Shown piece after piece: positions 1 to 8,930 of a DNA stretch of 64,000 nucleotides. Under the pieces are notes generated by a model that was not told the origin of the DNA, did not search any database, and saw only the letters and a list, made by a program, of their open reading frames with translations. Within the stretch, counting starts at the first letter, position 1; the number at the start of each line of letters is the position of its first letter. The position numbers were made by a program, and so were the translations under genes. Source of the stretch: Deltaproteobacteria bacterium. GTDB taxonomy: Bacteria; Myxococcota_A; UBA796; UBA2385. The stretch spans positions 1 through 64,000 of the forward strand of contig JAEUKK010000016.1 in the NCBI GenBank assembly GCA_016792625.1. Reading direction: 5' to 3'.

Positions 1-330
1 GCTCATCGACGCGAAGGGCCACAGTCCTAGACAACCCCCAAACCAAACAAAATCAACGCCTCAAAAACCAACCACAAACCAAAACCGCGACCGAACCGCC
101 AACCCCAGCGGGGCAAAAAGGGGCCTAAACGGCCCCTCCCACGAGCAAGAAGGGGAGAGCAAGGGGCCTTGTCGGCCCCTCGCGCCCGGCCGACCGGAGC
201 GCCCGGCCGCGCAGCGGCCAGGCCCGCGCGGGCGGGGAGCCCGGCGCCCCGCGCCGGCGCCCCGACCGGCCCCCGCGGGCCTGCGCGCAGGGGGGCCGCA
301 GGCGCCCGACCGGGGCGGCGGAGACGTGGC
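1..330. other. Gene-free left edge
   Basis: No supported gene. The first ~110 bases are unusually rich in A and C for this genome. Two similar short hairpins follow (120-136 and 163-179, each a GGGGCC/GGCCCC stem with a 5-base loop), then a C/G-rich stretch up to the argS stop codon. It is the downstream flank of argS. Confidence 0.7.
113..137 (-). terminator. Rho-independent terminator downstream of argS
   Basis: Read on the minus strand, a GGGGCC stem (loop GTTTA, second arm GGCCCC, positions 136-120) is followed directly by five T residues (119-115). Minus-strand argS is the only gene upstream. A second, similar hairpin at 163-179 lies between the gene and this one and lacks a T tract. 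Confidence 0.65.
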
Positions 331-2139
331 CTACATCTCGTCCAGCGCGGTGATCCCGAGCAGGCCGAGCCCCTCGGCCAACACCTTGCGGGTGGCCCGC
401 ACCAGCCCGACCCGGGCGGCCAGCGCCCCGGCCTCGGCCCCGATCACGCGCCCATCGGCGCTGTTGTAGAAGCTCGAAAAGGCCTTGGCCACGTCATAGA
501 GCGCGCCGGTCAGGTGACTGGGGTCGAGCTGCAGGGCGCCGCGCTGCACCGCGCCGGGGAAGCTCATCAGCGCGGTCATCAGGCCGCGGCCAGGCGCATT
601 GTCGAGCGCCGCCCAGTCGGGGGCCGCGGTAGGCGCCCCGGCCTTGGCCAAGAGGCTGGTGGCCCGGGCGTGGGCGTATTGGCAATAGGGCCCGGTCTCG
701 CCCTCAATGGCGATGCTGTTGTGTTTGTCGAAGATGAAGGTGCGCTCGGGGTTGAACTTGAGCAAGAAGAACTTGAGCCCGGCGAGGCCGATCGCCTCGG
801 CCCGGCGGCTCGCCTCAGCGCCCTCGAGGCCGGCCCAGCGCTCGGCGCTGGTCTCAGCCACGAGCGCGTGCAGGTCGCTCATCAGGTCATCGGCGTCGAC
901 CACCGTGCCCTCGCGCGACTTCATGCGGCCGTCGGGCAGCTCGACCATGCCGTAGCTGCGGTGGGTCAGGCGGCCGCGCAGGGCCGGCCGCAGCTCGCCG
1001 AGCACGCCAAAGAGCACCTTGAAGTAGTGGTCTTGCTCGTTGCCCACCACATAGATCGCGCGGTCGAACTGGTCTTTGTCGTGGCGCATGGCCGCGGTGC
1101 CCAGGTCTTGCGTGATGTAGAGGCTGGTGCCATCGCCCCGCAGCACGACCTTCTTGCCTTCGAGGCCGATCTTGGTCTGGTCAAAGGCGACCGCCCCATC
1201 GGGCAGCTTGTAGAAGACACCGTCGTTGAGGCCATCTTCGACGATCTTCTTGCCCAGCTGGTAGATCTCGGACTCGCGCTCGATGCGGTCAAAACCCACG
1301 CCCATGCGGGCATAGGTCTGGGCAAAACCCTGCTCACACCAGCCGTTCATCAAGCGCCACAGGGCGACGACCTCGGGATCGCCGGCCTCCCAGGCGCGCA
1401 GCAGGGCCCGGGTCTGCTGGCCCAGCGGAGAGTCGCCGTTGAACCACGCGTCCTTCTCGGGGCCGTCACCATTGGGGAAGGCTGCCTTGTACTCGGCCGA
1501 GAACTGCCGGTCGAACTCGACGTAGAACTTGCCGACGAGGTGGTCACCTTTGAGGCCGGCGGTCTCGGGCGTCTGGCCCCCGCCTGCACGCTGGTAGGCC
1601 AACATCGACTTGCAAATGTGGATGCCGCGGTCGTTCACGAGGTTGAGGCGGGTGACCGAAGCCCCGGCCCGGGCCAGCAGGTTGGCGATGGTCTGGCCGA
1701 GCAGGTTGTTGCGGCAGTGGCCCAGGTGCTGCGGCTTGTTTGTATTGGGCGAGCTGTACTCGATGACCACTTTTTGGCCCGCCAACAGATCGCTGTGGCC
1801 CAGCGCCGCGGGGTCGGCCTCGGCGAAGGCGACGACCCGGGCGGCCACCGCCGGCCACGAGAAGCTCAGGTTGAGGAAGCCGTTGGCCGCCTCAGCCTTG
1901 GCCACGAGCGGGTGCGCCGCGGCGATCTCGCCGATGGCCAGGGCGATCTGCTGCGGGGCCTTGCGCAGCGCCTTCGCGAAGCGGTGGCAGGGCATGGCGA
2001 GGTCGGGCCCCTCGACGGTCGGCGCGCCGAGGGCGGGCGGCTCGCTCACCCCCTGCTCGACGAGGAAGGCGACGATGGGGGCGCTGATCTCAGCGATGAG
2101 CGCGGCGCGGAAGTCCCGAGCCTCGGCGGGTGCGGTCAT
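331..2139 (-). CDS. argS: Arginyl-tRNA synthetase
   Basis: Class I aminoacyl-tRNA synthetase that charges tRNA-Arg in the cytoplasm; 602 residues, close to the family's usual ~560-600. Visible signatures are the N-terminal additional domain typical of ArgRS, the ATP-binding HIGH equivalent HLGHCRNN after EYSSPNTNKPQHLG, and a C-terminal anticodon-binding domain beginning near TGPYCQYAHAR. The KMSKS region reads MKSREGTVV. A reading frame extends 33 codons upstream to 2238, but that extension is Arg/Gly junk, so the ATG at 2139 (MTAPAEARDF) is chosen. The gene lies 74 bases downstream of msrA on the same strand and may be cotranscribed with it. It ends in TAG, which shows that amber is an ordinary stop codon here. 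Confidence 0.96.
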   Translation of the reverse strand: MTAPAEARDFRAALIAEISAPIVAFLVEQGVSEPPALGAPTVEGPDLAMPCHRFAKALRKAPQQIALAIGEIAAAHPLVAKAEAANGFLNLSFSWPAVAARVVAFAEADPAALGHSDLLAGQKVVIEYSSPNTNKPQHLGHCRNNLLGQTIANLLARAGASVTRLNLVNDRGIHICKSMLAYQRAGGGQTPETAGLKGDHLVGKFYVEFDRQFSAEYKAAFPNGDGPEKDAWFNGDSPLGQQTRALLRAWEAGDPEVVALWRLMNGWCEQGFAQTYARMGVGFDRIERESEIYQLGKKIVEDGLNDGVFYKLPDGAVAFDQTKIGLEGKKVVLRGDGTSLYITQDLGTAAMRHDKDQFDRAIYVVGNEQDHYFKVLFGVLGELRPALRGRLTHRSYGMVELPDGRMKSREGTVVDADDLMSDLHALVAETSAERWAGLEGAEASRRAEAIGLAGLKFFLLKFNPERTFIFDKHNSIAIEGETGPYCQYAHARATSLLAKAGAPTAAPDWAALDNAPGRGLMTALMSFPGAVQRGALQLDPSHLTGALYDVAKAFSSFYNSADGRVIGAEAGALAARVGLVRATRKVLAEGLGLLGITALDEM

Positions 2140-2213
2140 GTGCGGTCTCCAGGGCGGGCCGGCGCCTATCGCGCGCCCTCCGCCCCGGCCCCCTCTGGCC
2201 CCGCCCGCTGGCC

Positions 2214-2879
2214 TCAGTGCGCGGCGGCGGCGCCCCACAGCTCGGCGAGGCGCCGGTCACGCCCGCAGCCGGTGCGGTAGCGTGTGTAGTGGTCAGGCTC
2301 TTTTTTGTAGAAGTCCTGGTGGTAGTCTTCGGCGAGCCAAAAGGTCTGCTTGTCGGTGATCTCGGTGACGATCGGCGCGCTGAGCTCGGTGGCGACCTTG
2401 GCCTTGCTGGCCTCAGCGGCGGCCCGCTCCTCGGCGGTGCCCGGGAAGACCCCCGAGCGGTACTGGGTGCCCTTGTCGCAGAATTGGCCGTTGGCCTGGG
2501 TCGGGTCGATGTTGTGCCAAAAGACCTCGAGCAAGGCCGCATACTCGACCTTGGTGGGGTCGTAGACCACGCGGATGGCCTCGGTGTGGCCGGTCACCCC
2601 CGCCGAGACCGCCTCGTAGGCCGGGCCGGGCACCTTGCCGCCGGTGTAGCCGCTCTCGACCGAGATCACACCGGGGATCTTCTCAAAAGGCCCCTCCATG
2701 CACCAGAAGCAGCCGCCGGCGAAGACGGCCTCGGCTTGGCCCTTCTTGGGGGCGGGCGCGGCCTTGGTCACGCCCTCGAGCGCGCTGCCGCCGCCGCGGC
2801 CGGCGACGCTGTCGCCGCAGGCCAGCAGCAGCCCGAGGCTGAGGAGGGGGGCGAGGGCGCGGGGCAGGCTGCGGGTCAT
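2214..2879 (-). CDS. msrA: Peptide methionine-S-sulfoxide reductase, lipoprotein form
   Basis: Reduces methionine-S-sulfoxide in oxidised proteins. The catalytic motif is GGCFWC (Cys57), with downstream motifs GYTGG, GHTEAI, FWHNIDP and YRSGVF, all diagnostic of MsrA. The N-terminus MTRSLPRALAPLLSLGLLLAC is a lipoprotein signal with Cys21 as the lipidated residue, so the enzyme should act outside the cytoplasm, unlike the usual cytosolic MsrA. A Cys in the C-terminal RTGCG is a candidate resolving cysteine. It is divergent from the copper operon, sharing the 143-base gap that holds a CsoR-like site. This suggests repair of methionines oxidised under copper or oxidative stress (inference). Confidence 0.93.
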   Translation of the reverse strand: MTRSLPRALAPLLSLGLLLACGDSVAGRGGGSALEGVTKAAPAPKKGQAEAVFAGGCFWCMEGPFEKIPGVISVESGYTGGKVPGPAYEAVSAGVTGHTEAIRVVYDPTKVEYAALLEVFWHNIDPTQANGQFCDKGTQYRSGVFPGTAEERAAAEASKAKVATELSAPIVTEITDKQTFWLAEDYHQDFYKKEPDHYTRYRTGCGRDRRLAELWGAAAAH

Positions 2880-2965
2880 GGGCGCTCCGGGTGGGCGCGG
2901 CGGTGGGCCGCGCGGCTATGATGGGCGGGCGTGGGGATGGGCAGCAGGGCAGCGCCTGGCGGGGG

Positions 2966-2982
2966 AGCCCCCGGGGGGTATG
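2966..2982. promoter_or_regulatory. Candidate CsoR operator / -10 region of copper operon
   Basis: AGCCCCCGGGGGGTATG sits between divergent msrA and the copper operon. C-tract/G-tract half-sites ending in GTAT are the style of known CsoR operators, and a CsoR-type gene lies in this operon. The TATG(C) end could serve as a -10 hexamer. The 10-mer GGGGGGTATG recurs exactly upstream of the SCO1 gene at 16462. No footprint data; assignment by pattern only. Confidence 0.4.
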
Positions 2983-3022
2983 CTCTCGGACCAGCCTGCT
3001 CCCCGTCCGTCTGCGGAGCCGC

Positions 3023-5341
3023 ATGTTCGTTACAGACCCACGCTGCGCTCTTTGGGCCCTCGGCTCCGCGCTGACGCACGCGGGCGGGCGGCGCCGCGGC
3101 GGGGCGCTGCTCGCCGGTCTGCTCCTCTCCTGTTCGGGCGGCCCTGCCAAACGCGGCGACAGCGCGGGCGCGGAAGATGGCGCCCACGACGACGCGCACG
3201 GCGATGGCGGGCACGAGGGCGCGGCCGACGGCGGTCATGACGGCGCGGCCGACGGCGGCCATGACAGCGGCGAGAGCGGCCACCCCTACGGCACCCTCGC
3301 CGTGACCGTGCGCCTCGACGGCGCGCCCGCCGCCGACGTGCTGCTCACCCAGCCGGGGGCCGAGCGCACCTGGCGCACCGACGCCGAGGGCAGGGCCCTG
3401 GTCGAGCTCGATCTGACCGTCTTTGGCGCGGTGGCGCTCATGGCCAGCCACCCCGCGGCCCGCATCGGCGGCGACGAGCTCTACGAGAGCATGATCGAGG
3501 CGGGCACCTACGAGATTGACCTCGTGCGCGTCGTCGGCGGCGACAACCTGCTCTACGAATTCCAAGACCCGGGCACACCCGAGCGCTACGACTCGACCGC
3601 CCAGTGCGCCCACTGCCACGCCAAGCTCACCGCCGACTGGTACGCCTCGCCCCACAACAGCTCGGCCCAAAACCCCCTGGTGCACGACCTCTACGCAGGC
3701 ACGGCGGCCGCCCTCGACGAAGAGGGCCGCTGTGTTTCGGCCGGCGGGCGCTGGTGGGTGGGCATCGGGCCGGGCACCGGGGCCCCGGCGGCGCGCTGCT
3801 ACATCGGTGATGGGCTTCTGCCGGCCTATAACGCCGACTGCGGCGTGGATTCACCTTGCGATGGGGTGGCGACGCGCACCGGCGGCTGCGCCGACTGCCA
3901 CGCGCCGGGCATCGACGGGCGCCTCGGCGGCCGCGACCTGCTCGAGGCCACCGGCCACGCCTACACGCACGGCGTGCACTGCGACGTCTGCCACAAGGTC
4001 GAGGCGGTGAACCTCGACGCCGAGCAGCCCGGGGTGGGCGGCCAGCTGGTCCTCCAGCGGCCGGTCGAGCCCTCGACCAGCCCGGCGCTCGGCGAATGGA
4101 TGCCCCTGACCTTCGGCCCCTACGCCGATGTCCGCAACCCGCGCATGGGCGCGGTCGCCCGCGACCTGTTCACCGGGGCGGAGCTCTGCGCCGCCTGCCA
4201 CGAGCACTGGCCCGCCGAGCACGCGGTGGGCGTGCGCGTCGACGCCGACCGCTGGCCCGAGGGCCGCCTGCCCGTGCTCACCACCTACAGCGAGCTGCTC
4301 GAGGGCCCGCTGGGGCCCGACAGCGTCGCCGGTCGGCCGGGCGTCGTCTGCCAGGACTGCCACATGCCGCCCGACCCGACCCAGGGCAACTCGGCCGATC
4401 TGGGCACCGGCGGCCACAGCGGCACCGACGAGCACGTCGAGCTCGACCCGATCGACGTGGGCATCGCGACCGGCTGGCTGCGGCCCCCCGGCGCGGTGCG
4501 GCGCCACGTTTGGTTTGGCCCGCGCAGCGCCGAGCAGAGCCTGCTGCCGCTCTCGGCCAGCCTCGACCTGGCCGCGCGGGTCGAGGCCAGCGCCGAAGGT
4601 GACCTGCTGCACGTCGATGTCACCGTGCACAACGTCGGGCCAGCCCACGCCTTGCCCACCGGTGAGCCGATGCGCCAGCTCGTGCTGCTGGTCGAGGCCC
4701 GCTGCGGCGGGGCCGCGCTGGCCCAGGTGGGCGGCGCGGTGGTGCCCGATCTGGGCGGGGCGCTCGAGGTGCGCGGGGCCGACGTGGCCTGGGCGCGCTG
4801 GCCCGCCGCGCAGGTCGGCGAACGCCTGCGCGTGATTGACGTGCTGGACGAATACTACGACTACGATGGCCCCCTGTCTTTTGCCGCCGGGCGCTGGCCC
4901 GCTGACCAGAAGGGCATGCCGGTCGAGCGCCTCGTCGGCGAGATCGAGGTGCTGGCGGTGGGCCCCCTGGGCGCGCTCACGCTGAGCGCCCCGCTGCCGG
5001 AAGGTGACCGGGTCTACCGGGTGGCCGCCGCCGCGGGCCTGCCCGCCGACGGGGCCCCGCTGGGCACCTGGGCCGGCGCGCCGGGTTTTGGCTTCGGCAA
5101 GGTGATGGTGGCGCCCGACGGCCGCCGCAACGTGCCGCACTTCGTGGCCAGCGACGTGGTCTCTGACAACCGCATCCCCGCCGGTGGGCGGGCCGAGGTG
5201 GGCGTGGACTTTGCCCTGCCCTGCGCCAATCCCGAGGTTGAGGCCGTGCTGCAGTACCGCCGGGCTCCGGTTGAGCTGGCCGCCGAGCGCGGCTGGGACC
5301 TGCGCGAGCAGCGCCTGACCGCCGCGCGGGTGGCCCTATGA
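3023..5341 (+). CDS. Five-heme cytochrome c lipoprotein with His-rich linker
   Basis: Predicted 772-residue exported multiheme cytochrome. Five CxxCH heme sites are visible: CAHCH (Cys195), CADCH (289), CDVCH (320), CAACH (389) and CQDCH (443), in an arrangement recalling the cytochrome c554/multiheme superfamily. The second half (~500-770) has no heme site and looks like a beta-rich domain. ATG 3023 is chosen because it gives the export signal ending LLAGLLLSC; the upstream frame is noise. After the lipidated Cys comes a flexible linker with repeats of DGGH and DGAHDD, a possible metal-binding stretch. The stop overlaps the next start (ATGA), so translation is coupled to the multicopper oxidase. 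Likely role: periplasmic or surface electron transfer tied to copper handling (inference). Confidence 0.85.
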   Translation: MFVTDPRCALWALGSALTHAGGRRRGGALLAGLLLSCSGGPAKRGDSAGAEDGAHDDAHGDGGHEGAADGGHDGAADGGHDSGESGHPYGTLAVTVRLDGAPAADVLLTQPGAERTWRTDAEGRALVELDLTVFGAVALMASHPAARIGGDELYESMIEAGTYEIDLVRVVGGDNLLYEFQDPGTPERYDSTAQCAHCHAKLTADWYASPHNSSAQNPLVHDLYAGTAAALDEEGRCVSAGGRWWVGIGPGTGAPAARCYIGDGLLPAYNADCGVDSPCDGVATRTGGCADCHAPGIDGRLGGRDLLEATGHAYTHGVHCDVCHKVEAVNLDAEQPGVGGQLVLQRPVEPSTSPALGEWMPLTFGPYADVRNPRMGAVARDLFTGAELCAACHEHWPAEHAVGVRVDADRWPEGRLPVLTTYSELLEGPLGPDSVAGRPGVVCQDCHMPPDPTQGNSADLGTGGHSGTDEHVELDPIDVGIATGWLRPPGAVRRHVWFGPRSAEQSLLPLSASLDLAARVEASAEGDLLHVDVTVHNVGPAHALPTGEPMRQLVLLVEARCGGAALAQVGGAVVPDLGGALEVRGADVAWARWPAAQVGERLRVIDVLDEYYDYDGPLSFAAGRWPADQKGMPVERLVGEIEVLAVGPLGALTLSAPLPEGDRVYRVAAAAGLPADGAPLGTWAGAPGFGFGKVMVAPDGRRNVPHFVASDVVSDNRIPAGGRAEVGVDFALPCANPEVEAVLQYRRAPVELAAERGWDLREQRLTAARVAL

Positions 5342-6927
5342 GGGCCCTTCTTGGCATGGGCCATGCGCACATTGGCCTCTGGGCGCTGATCCTCGCCGGC
5401 TGCACTGGGCGGGTCGAGTACGCCAAGGGGGAGGCTGGGGCGGAGGGCGCGGAGGAAGGTGGAGCGGTCGCCGAGGGCGGCGCCGAGGGCAGCGCCGACG
5501 GCGGAGGCTCGACCGACGGGGCGGGCAGCGGCGCGGACGGTGATCCCAGCGACGGCGGCGGAGACGGCGGCGCGGTCGAGACGCCCGCCCTGCGCCGCCC
5601 ACCCGAGGCCCCCGACCTCGACCCGGCGCCGGGCGTGGTCGAGGTCGAGCTGGTCGCCGCCCACCAGACCCGAACGGTGGCCGACGGCCGCGGGGGCGAG
5701 ATCGTGGTCGAGGGCTACGCCTACAACGGCAGCAGCCCAGGCCCGACCATCCGCGCCCAGGTCGGCGACACCGTGCGGGTGCGGCTGCGCAATGAGCTCG
5801 AGGTGCCCACCACCATCCACTGGCACGGCCTCGACGTGCCCTTCGAGATGGACGGCGTGGTGCACGGCCCCGGCGGCGGGGCGCCGATGGCCGGCGCGGT
5901 CGAGCCCGGCGCCACCTTCACCTACAGCTTCACCGTCGACCGCCCGCTGACCGCCTGGTACCACCCGCACTTTGACAGCGCGCGGCAGGTCGACGCGGGG
6001 CTCTACGGCGCCCTGGTGGTCGTCGATCCCAGCGAGCCGGCGGTGGAGCAAGACCTCGTGCTCGTGCTCGATGACCTGCCGCTCGACGGCATCGTGGTCG
6101 ACGAGGGCGGGGTCGACACCGGCGGGCACGGGACAGGCGGCGGCCACAGCGGGCCCAGCGAGGGGCTCTGGCTGGTCAACGGCGACGTGGCGCCGCGCCT
6201 CGAGGTGCCCGCGGGCCTGCGCCTGCGCCTGCGCCTGATCAACGTGAGCAACAGCGGCATGTTGTGGATCGGGGCCGATGATGAGGCGCCGCTGCGGGTC
6301 ATCGCCCGCGACCAGGGCCTGCTCTCGGCCATCGAGGCGCCCACCCGCGAGCTGCTGGCGCCCGGCGACCGGGTGGAGCTGGAGGTGGAGCCGAGCGCGA
6401 GCCCGCTGCGCCTGATTGACCACCCCTACGTGATCGAAGGCGGAGAGGCGACCGGCGCCGCCGCCCCGGTGCTCGAGATCTTGGCCCGGGGCGCGGGTGT
6501 GCCGGCCGACCCGCTGCGCTGGCCGACCAGCGGGGCCGCCCCGACCACCGACCCCGGCAGCACCGACGTGCGCTGGCTGCTGCAGGGCTCGCTCTCGGGT
6601 GATGACTGGCGGATCAACGGCGAGGTCTTCCCCGAGGTCACGGTGGCCGAAGCTGTGGTGGATCAGCCGGTGGTCATCGAGGTGCAAAACCTCAGCCCGA
6701 CCACGCACCCTTTTCACCTGCACGGCATGGCTTTTGAGGTGCTGTCGATCGACGGCGCGGCGCCCGCCGCCCGCCAGGTAGAGGACACGCTGAACCTGGG
6801 GCTGTACCAGCGCGCGCGGCTGCGGGCGGTGCCCCCCGCGGTGGGCGACTGGATGGCCCACTGCCACATCCTGCCCCACGCGGATGGGGGCATGATGACC
6901 GTGCTGCGCGTTGAGGAGGCCGAGTGA
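5338..6927 (+). CDS. Multicopper oxidase, lipoprotein
   Basis: 529-residue CueO/laccase-type oxidase. All copper-ligand motifs are present: HWHG (His161, His163), WYHPH (His209, His211), HPFHLHG (His457, 460, 462) and HCHILPHADGGMM (His508, Cys509, His510, His514, with an axial Met). The signal peptide ends ILAGC, so it is a lipoprotein, followed by a Gly/Ala/Asp/Glu linker of about 60 residues before the first cupredoxin domain. Such enzymes oxidise Cu(I) or other metals in the periplasm using O2. The start overlaps the cytochrome stop by 4 bases and the end overlaps the csoR-like GTG start by 4 bases. A His/Gly-rich loop (DTGGHGTGGGHSG) lies mid-protein, comparable in place to the Met/His-rich insert of CueO. 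Confidence 0.93.
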   Translation: MRALLGMGHAHIGLWALILAGCTGRVEYAKGEAGAEGAEEGGAVAEGGAEGSADGGGSTDGAGSGADGDPSDGGGDGGAVETPALRRPPEAPDLDPAPGVVEVELVAAHQTRTVADGRGGEIVVEGYAYNGSSPGPTIRAQVGDTVRVRLRNELEVPTTIHWHGLDVPFEMDGVVHGPGGGAPMAGAVEPGATFTYSFTVDRPLTAWYHPHFDSARQVDAGLYGALVVVDPSEPAVEQDLVLVLDDLPLDGIVVDEGGVDTGGHGTGGGHSGPSEGLWLVNGDVAPRLEVPAGLRLRLRLINVSNSGMLWIGADDEAPLRVIARDQGLLSAIEAPTRELLAPGDRVELEVEPSASPLRLIDHPYVIEGGEATGAAAPVLEILARGAGVPADPLRWPTSGAAPTTDPGSTDVRWLLQGSLSGDDWRINGEVFPEVTVAEAVVDQPVVIEVQNLSPTTHPFHLHGMAFEVLSIDGAAPAARQVEDTLNLGLYQRARLRAVPPAVGDWMAHCHILPHADGGMMTVLRVEEAE

Positions 6928-7316
6928 AGGACGACAAGAAGCCGAGCTGCTGCGGCGCGCCTGCGCCGGCCCCCCTGCCCGAAGGGGGCAGCGCGCCCGA
7001 GGCCGAGGCGCCGGCCCTCCGCGCGGCGGTCCGCAGCCCGGCCGAGCGCCAGCGCCTCGCCGCCCGCCTCAAGCGGGTCGAGGGCCAGGTCGCCGCCGTG
7101 CGCCGCATGCTCGAGGCCGACGCCTACTGCGTCGACGTGCTGGTGCAGATCAGCGCGGCGCGGGGCGCCTTGGCCAAGGTGGGCGAGGAGGTCCTGCAGC
7201 GCCACGTCGAGACCTGCGTGGCCGACGCTTTTGCGACCGGGGGCGCCGAGGCCCGCCAGGAGAAGATCGACGAGCTGATGGACGTGTTCGCGCGCTACGC
7301 GGGGAGGGGTGGCTGA
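6924..7316 (+). CDS. csoR: CsoR-family copper-sensing repressor
   Basis: 130-residue DUF156 (CsoR/RcnR/FrmR) helical repressor. The family core starts at about residue 40 (ERQRLAARLKRVEGQV), and the Cu(I) triad Cys-His-Cys is intact: Cys69 (AYCVD), His94 and Cys98 (RHVETC). This supports copper rather than nickel or formaldehyde sensing. The N-terminus carries an extra, variable arm with a CC pair (SCCG). The start is GTG, overlapping the TGA of the oxidase gene, and the stop overlaps the permease ATG, so all four genes read as one coupled operon. By family precedent, the apo-protein binds a GC-rich operator and releases on Cu(I); the candidate site is 2966-2982. Confidence 0.9.
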   Translation: MKDDKKPSCCGAPAPAPLPEGGSAPEAEAPALRAAVRSPAERQRLAARLKRVEGQVAAVRRMLEADAYCVDVLVQISAARGALAKVGEEVLQRHVETCVADAFATGGAEARQEKIDELMDVFARYAGRGG

Positions 7317-8635
7317 TGGCGAGCGGCCCGGCCGACCACGCCGCGCACGCGGCCCACGCGGCCGAGGCGACCGCCGCGGGCCCCGGCGGGTGGCTGTCGG
7401 CCTACCTGGCCGAGGTCTGGTCGGTCACCGCCGAGCTGGCCCCCTGGCTGCTGCTCGGCGCCGCGGTGGCGGGCGCCCTGCACGCCATTTTGCCCCCCGG
7501 GCTCATCCGCCGGCAGCTGCAGGGCCCGAGCGGGGTGCTCAAGGCGGTGGCCCTGGGCGTGCCGCTGCCGCTCTGCTCCTGCGGGGTCATCCCGGCGGGG
7601 GTCAGCCTCAAGGCCGAGGGGGCGAGCGACGGGGCGGCGGTGGGTTTTCTGGTCGCCACCCCCCAGACCGGCGTGGACAGCGTGCTGGTCAGCGCCTCGA
7701 TGTTGGGCTGGCCCTTCGCCCTGACCAAGGTGGTCGCCGCCCTCACCACCGGCCTCGTCGCGGGCCTGCTCACCGACCAGGTCAGCGCGCCAGCGCCGGA
7801 CCAACCGGTCAGCTGCGCCACGCCCTCGACGCCAGCCCCGCGCCCGGGCCTGCGCGCGGGCGTGGCCCACGCCGTCGAGCTCATCGAGACCATCTGGGGC
7901 TGGCTGGTGATCGGCGTGCTGGCCTCGGCGGCGATCACCCTGCTGCTGCCGCCCACCGCGCTGAGCTGGGCCCAAGACAACGAGCTGCTCGCCATGCTCG
8001 GCGCGCTGCTCATCGGCGCCCCGCTCTATGTCTGCGCCACGGCCTCGGTGCCGATCGCCGCCGCGCTGGTGGGCGCCGGCCTGCCGACCGGCGCGGCCAT
8101 GGTCTTCTTGATGGCCGGCCCGGCGACCAACGTGGCGACCATCGGCGCGGTCTGGCGCACCTTCGGCGGCCGGGCCCTCGCCGTGTACCTGGGCACGCTC
8201 ACGCTGGGCTCGATGGCCTTTGGCCTGGCCTACGAGCGCCTCTTTGGCGCGCTGCAGGTCGGCGCCGGGGCGCATGACCACGCCGCGGCAGGCCCGCTGG
8301 CCACCGCGGCGGCCCTGGCCTTGGTGGCCCTGGTGCTGCGCTTCGCGGTACAGGACGCCCGCCTCGCGCTGGCGCGGGCGCAAGACCGCTGGAGGGCCCA
8401 GATGAACCCGCTAGAACCGAGCGCCGCCGCGCCGCTGCCCCTCGCGCTGCCCGTCGAGGGCATGACCTGCGGCGGCTGCGCCAGCCGCCTCGAGCGTGTG
8501 CTGCGCAGCGTCGAGGGCGTCGAGTCCGTGCAGGTCGACCTCGCCGGCAAGTCGGCGACCCTGCTGGGCAAGGTCAGCCGTGACGCGGCGGTCGCAGCCA
8601 TTGAGGGCGCTGGATTTGAAGTTCCGGGGCGCTGA
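7316..8635 (+). CDS. SO_0444-type Cu/Zn efflux permease fused to an HMA domain
   Basis: 439 residues. The membrane part (about 35-360) is an ArsP/SO_0444-type permease with multiple helices and the signature PLPLCSCGVIPAG (Cys87, Cys89), plus GPATNVATIG in the second half. It is followed by a short linker and a C-terminal heavy-metal-associated domain, GMTCGGC (Cys385, Cys388), of about 57 residues. The fusion lets a ferredoxin-like metal carrier domain hand Cu(I) to the permease. The N-terminus is His/Ala-rich (HAAHAAHAAE), another possible metal site. ATG 7316 overlaps the csoR stop. Last gene of the copper operon; expected function is metal efflux across the inner membrane. Confidence 0.9.
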   Translation: MASGPADHAAHAAHAAEATAAGPGGWLSAYLAEVWSVTAELAPWLLLGAAVAGALHAILPPGLIRRQLQGPSGVLKAVALGVPLPLCSCGVIPAGVSLKAEGASDGAAVGFLVATPQTGVDSVLVSASMLGWPFALTKVVAALTTGLVAGLLTDQVSAPAPDQPVSCATPSTPAPRPGLRAGVAHAVELIETIWGWLVIGVLASAAITLLLPPTALSWAQDNELLAMLGALLIGAPLYVCATASVPIAAALVGAGLPTGAAMVFLMAGPATNVATIGAVWRTFGGRALAVYLGTLTLGSMAFGLAYERLFGALQVGAGAHDHAAAGPLATAAALALVALVLRFAVQDARLALARAQDRWRAQMNPLEPSAAAPLPLALPVEGMTCGGCASRLERVLRSVEGVESVQVDLAGKSATLLGKVSRDAAVAAIEGAGFEVPGR

Positions 8636-8707
8636 CGCGCAAGTTTTATTTGTTTTGGTTGTTTTTGGGCTTTGTTGTGTGTTGTGTCGTCCTGTTGCCC
8701 GCTTGTG

Positions 8708-8778
8708 TTTTCGCGGTCGAACACCGACTTGTTCGTCGCTGACGTTTTTTTCGCGGTCGAGCACCGACTTGTTCGTCG
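8708..8778. repeat. Two direct 31-bp repeats, period 40, each with an internal inverted repeat
   Basis: Copies at 8708-8738 and 8748-8778 differ at a single base (A8721 versus G8761). Within each copy, CGAACA (or CGAGCA) is mirrored by TGTTCG with a 6-base centre. Two dyads spaced 40 bp apart could be a pair of protein-binding sites or folded RNA elements downstream of the copper operon. Confidence 0.75.
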
Positions 8779-8780
8779 GA

Positions 8781-8930
8781 GCCGGGGGCGGTCCCCGCCC
8801 CCAGACCCCCGGGGCAAGGGGCCTCCGCGGCCCCTTGCATCCCCCGCCAAGGGGGGCCGCGGGCAGGCTTCGCGCGGCGCATGGCAGCGCCGCGCGCCAG
8901 CCCGCAAAGGCCCCCCTTTGGAAACCCCCC
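8781..8930. repeat. Left arm of ~150-bp imperfect inverted repeat
   Basis: The reverse complement of this stretch matches 9127-9273 along its whole length with scattered mismatches and small indels. Matching landmarks are the GGGTTTCCAAAGGGGG end, GCGCCGCGCGAAGCCTG in the middle and CGCCCCCGGC at the far end. No transposase lies in the 196-base spacer. It resembles a pair of inverted genomic repeat elements or a MITE-like unit. Confidence 0.75.

Noticed and set aside
169..2280. 703-codon open frame antisense to argS
   Set aside because: Shadow of argS caused by high GC; Gly/Arg/Ala/Leu-rich without motifs, while argS has all family signatures.
8708..8778. CRISPR remnant
   Set aside because: Only two copies, a 9-base gap between them and no cas genes nearby.
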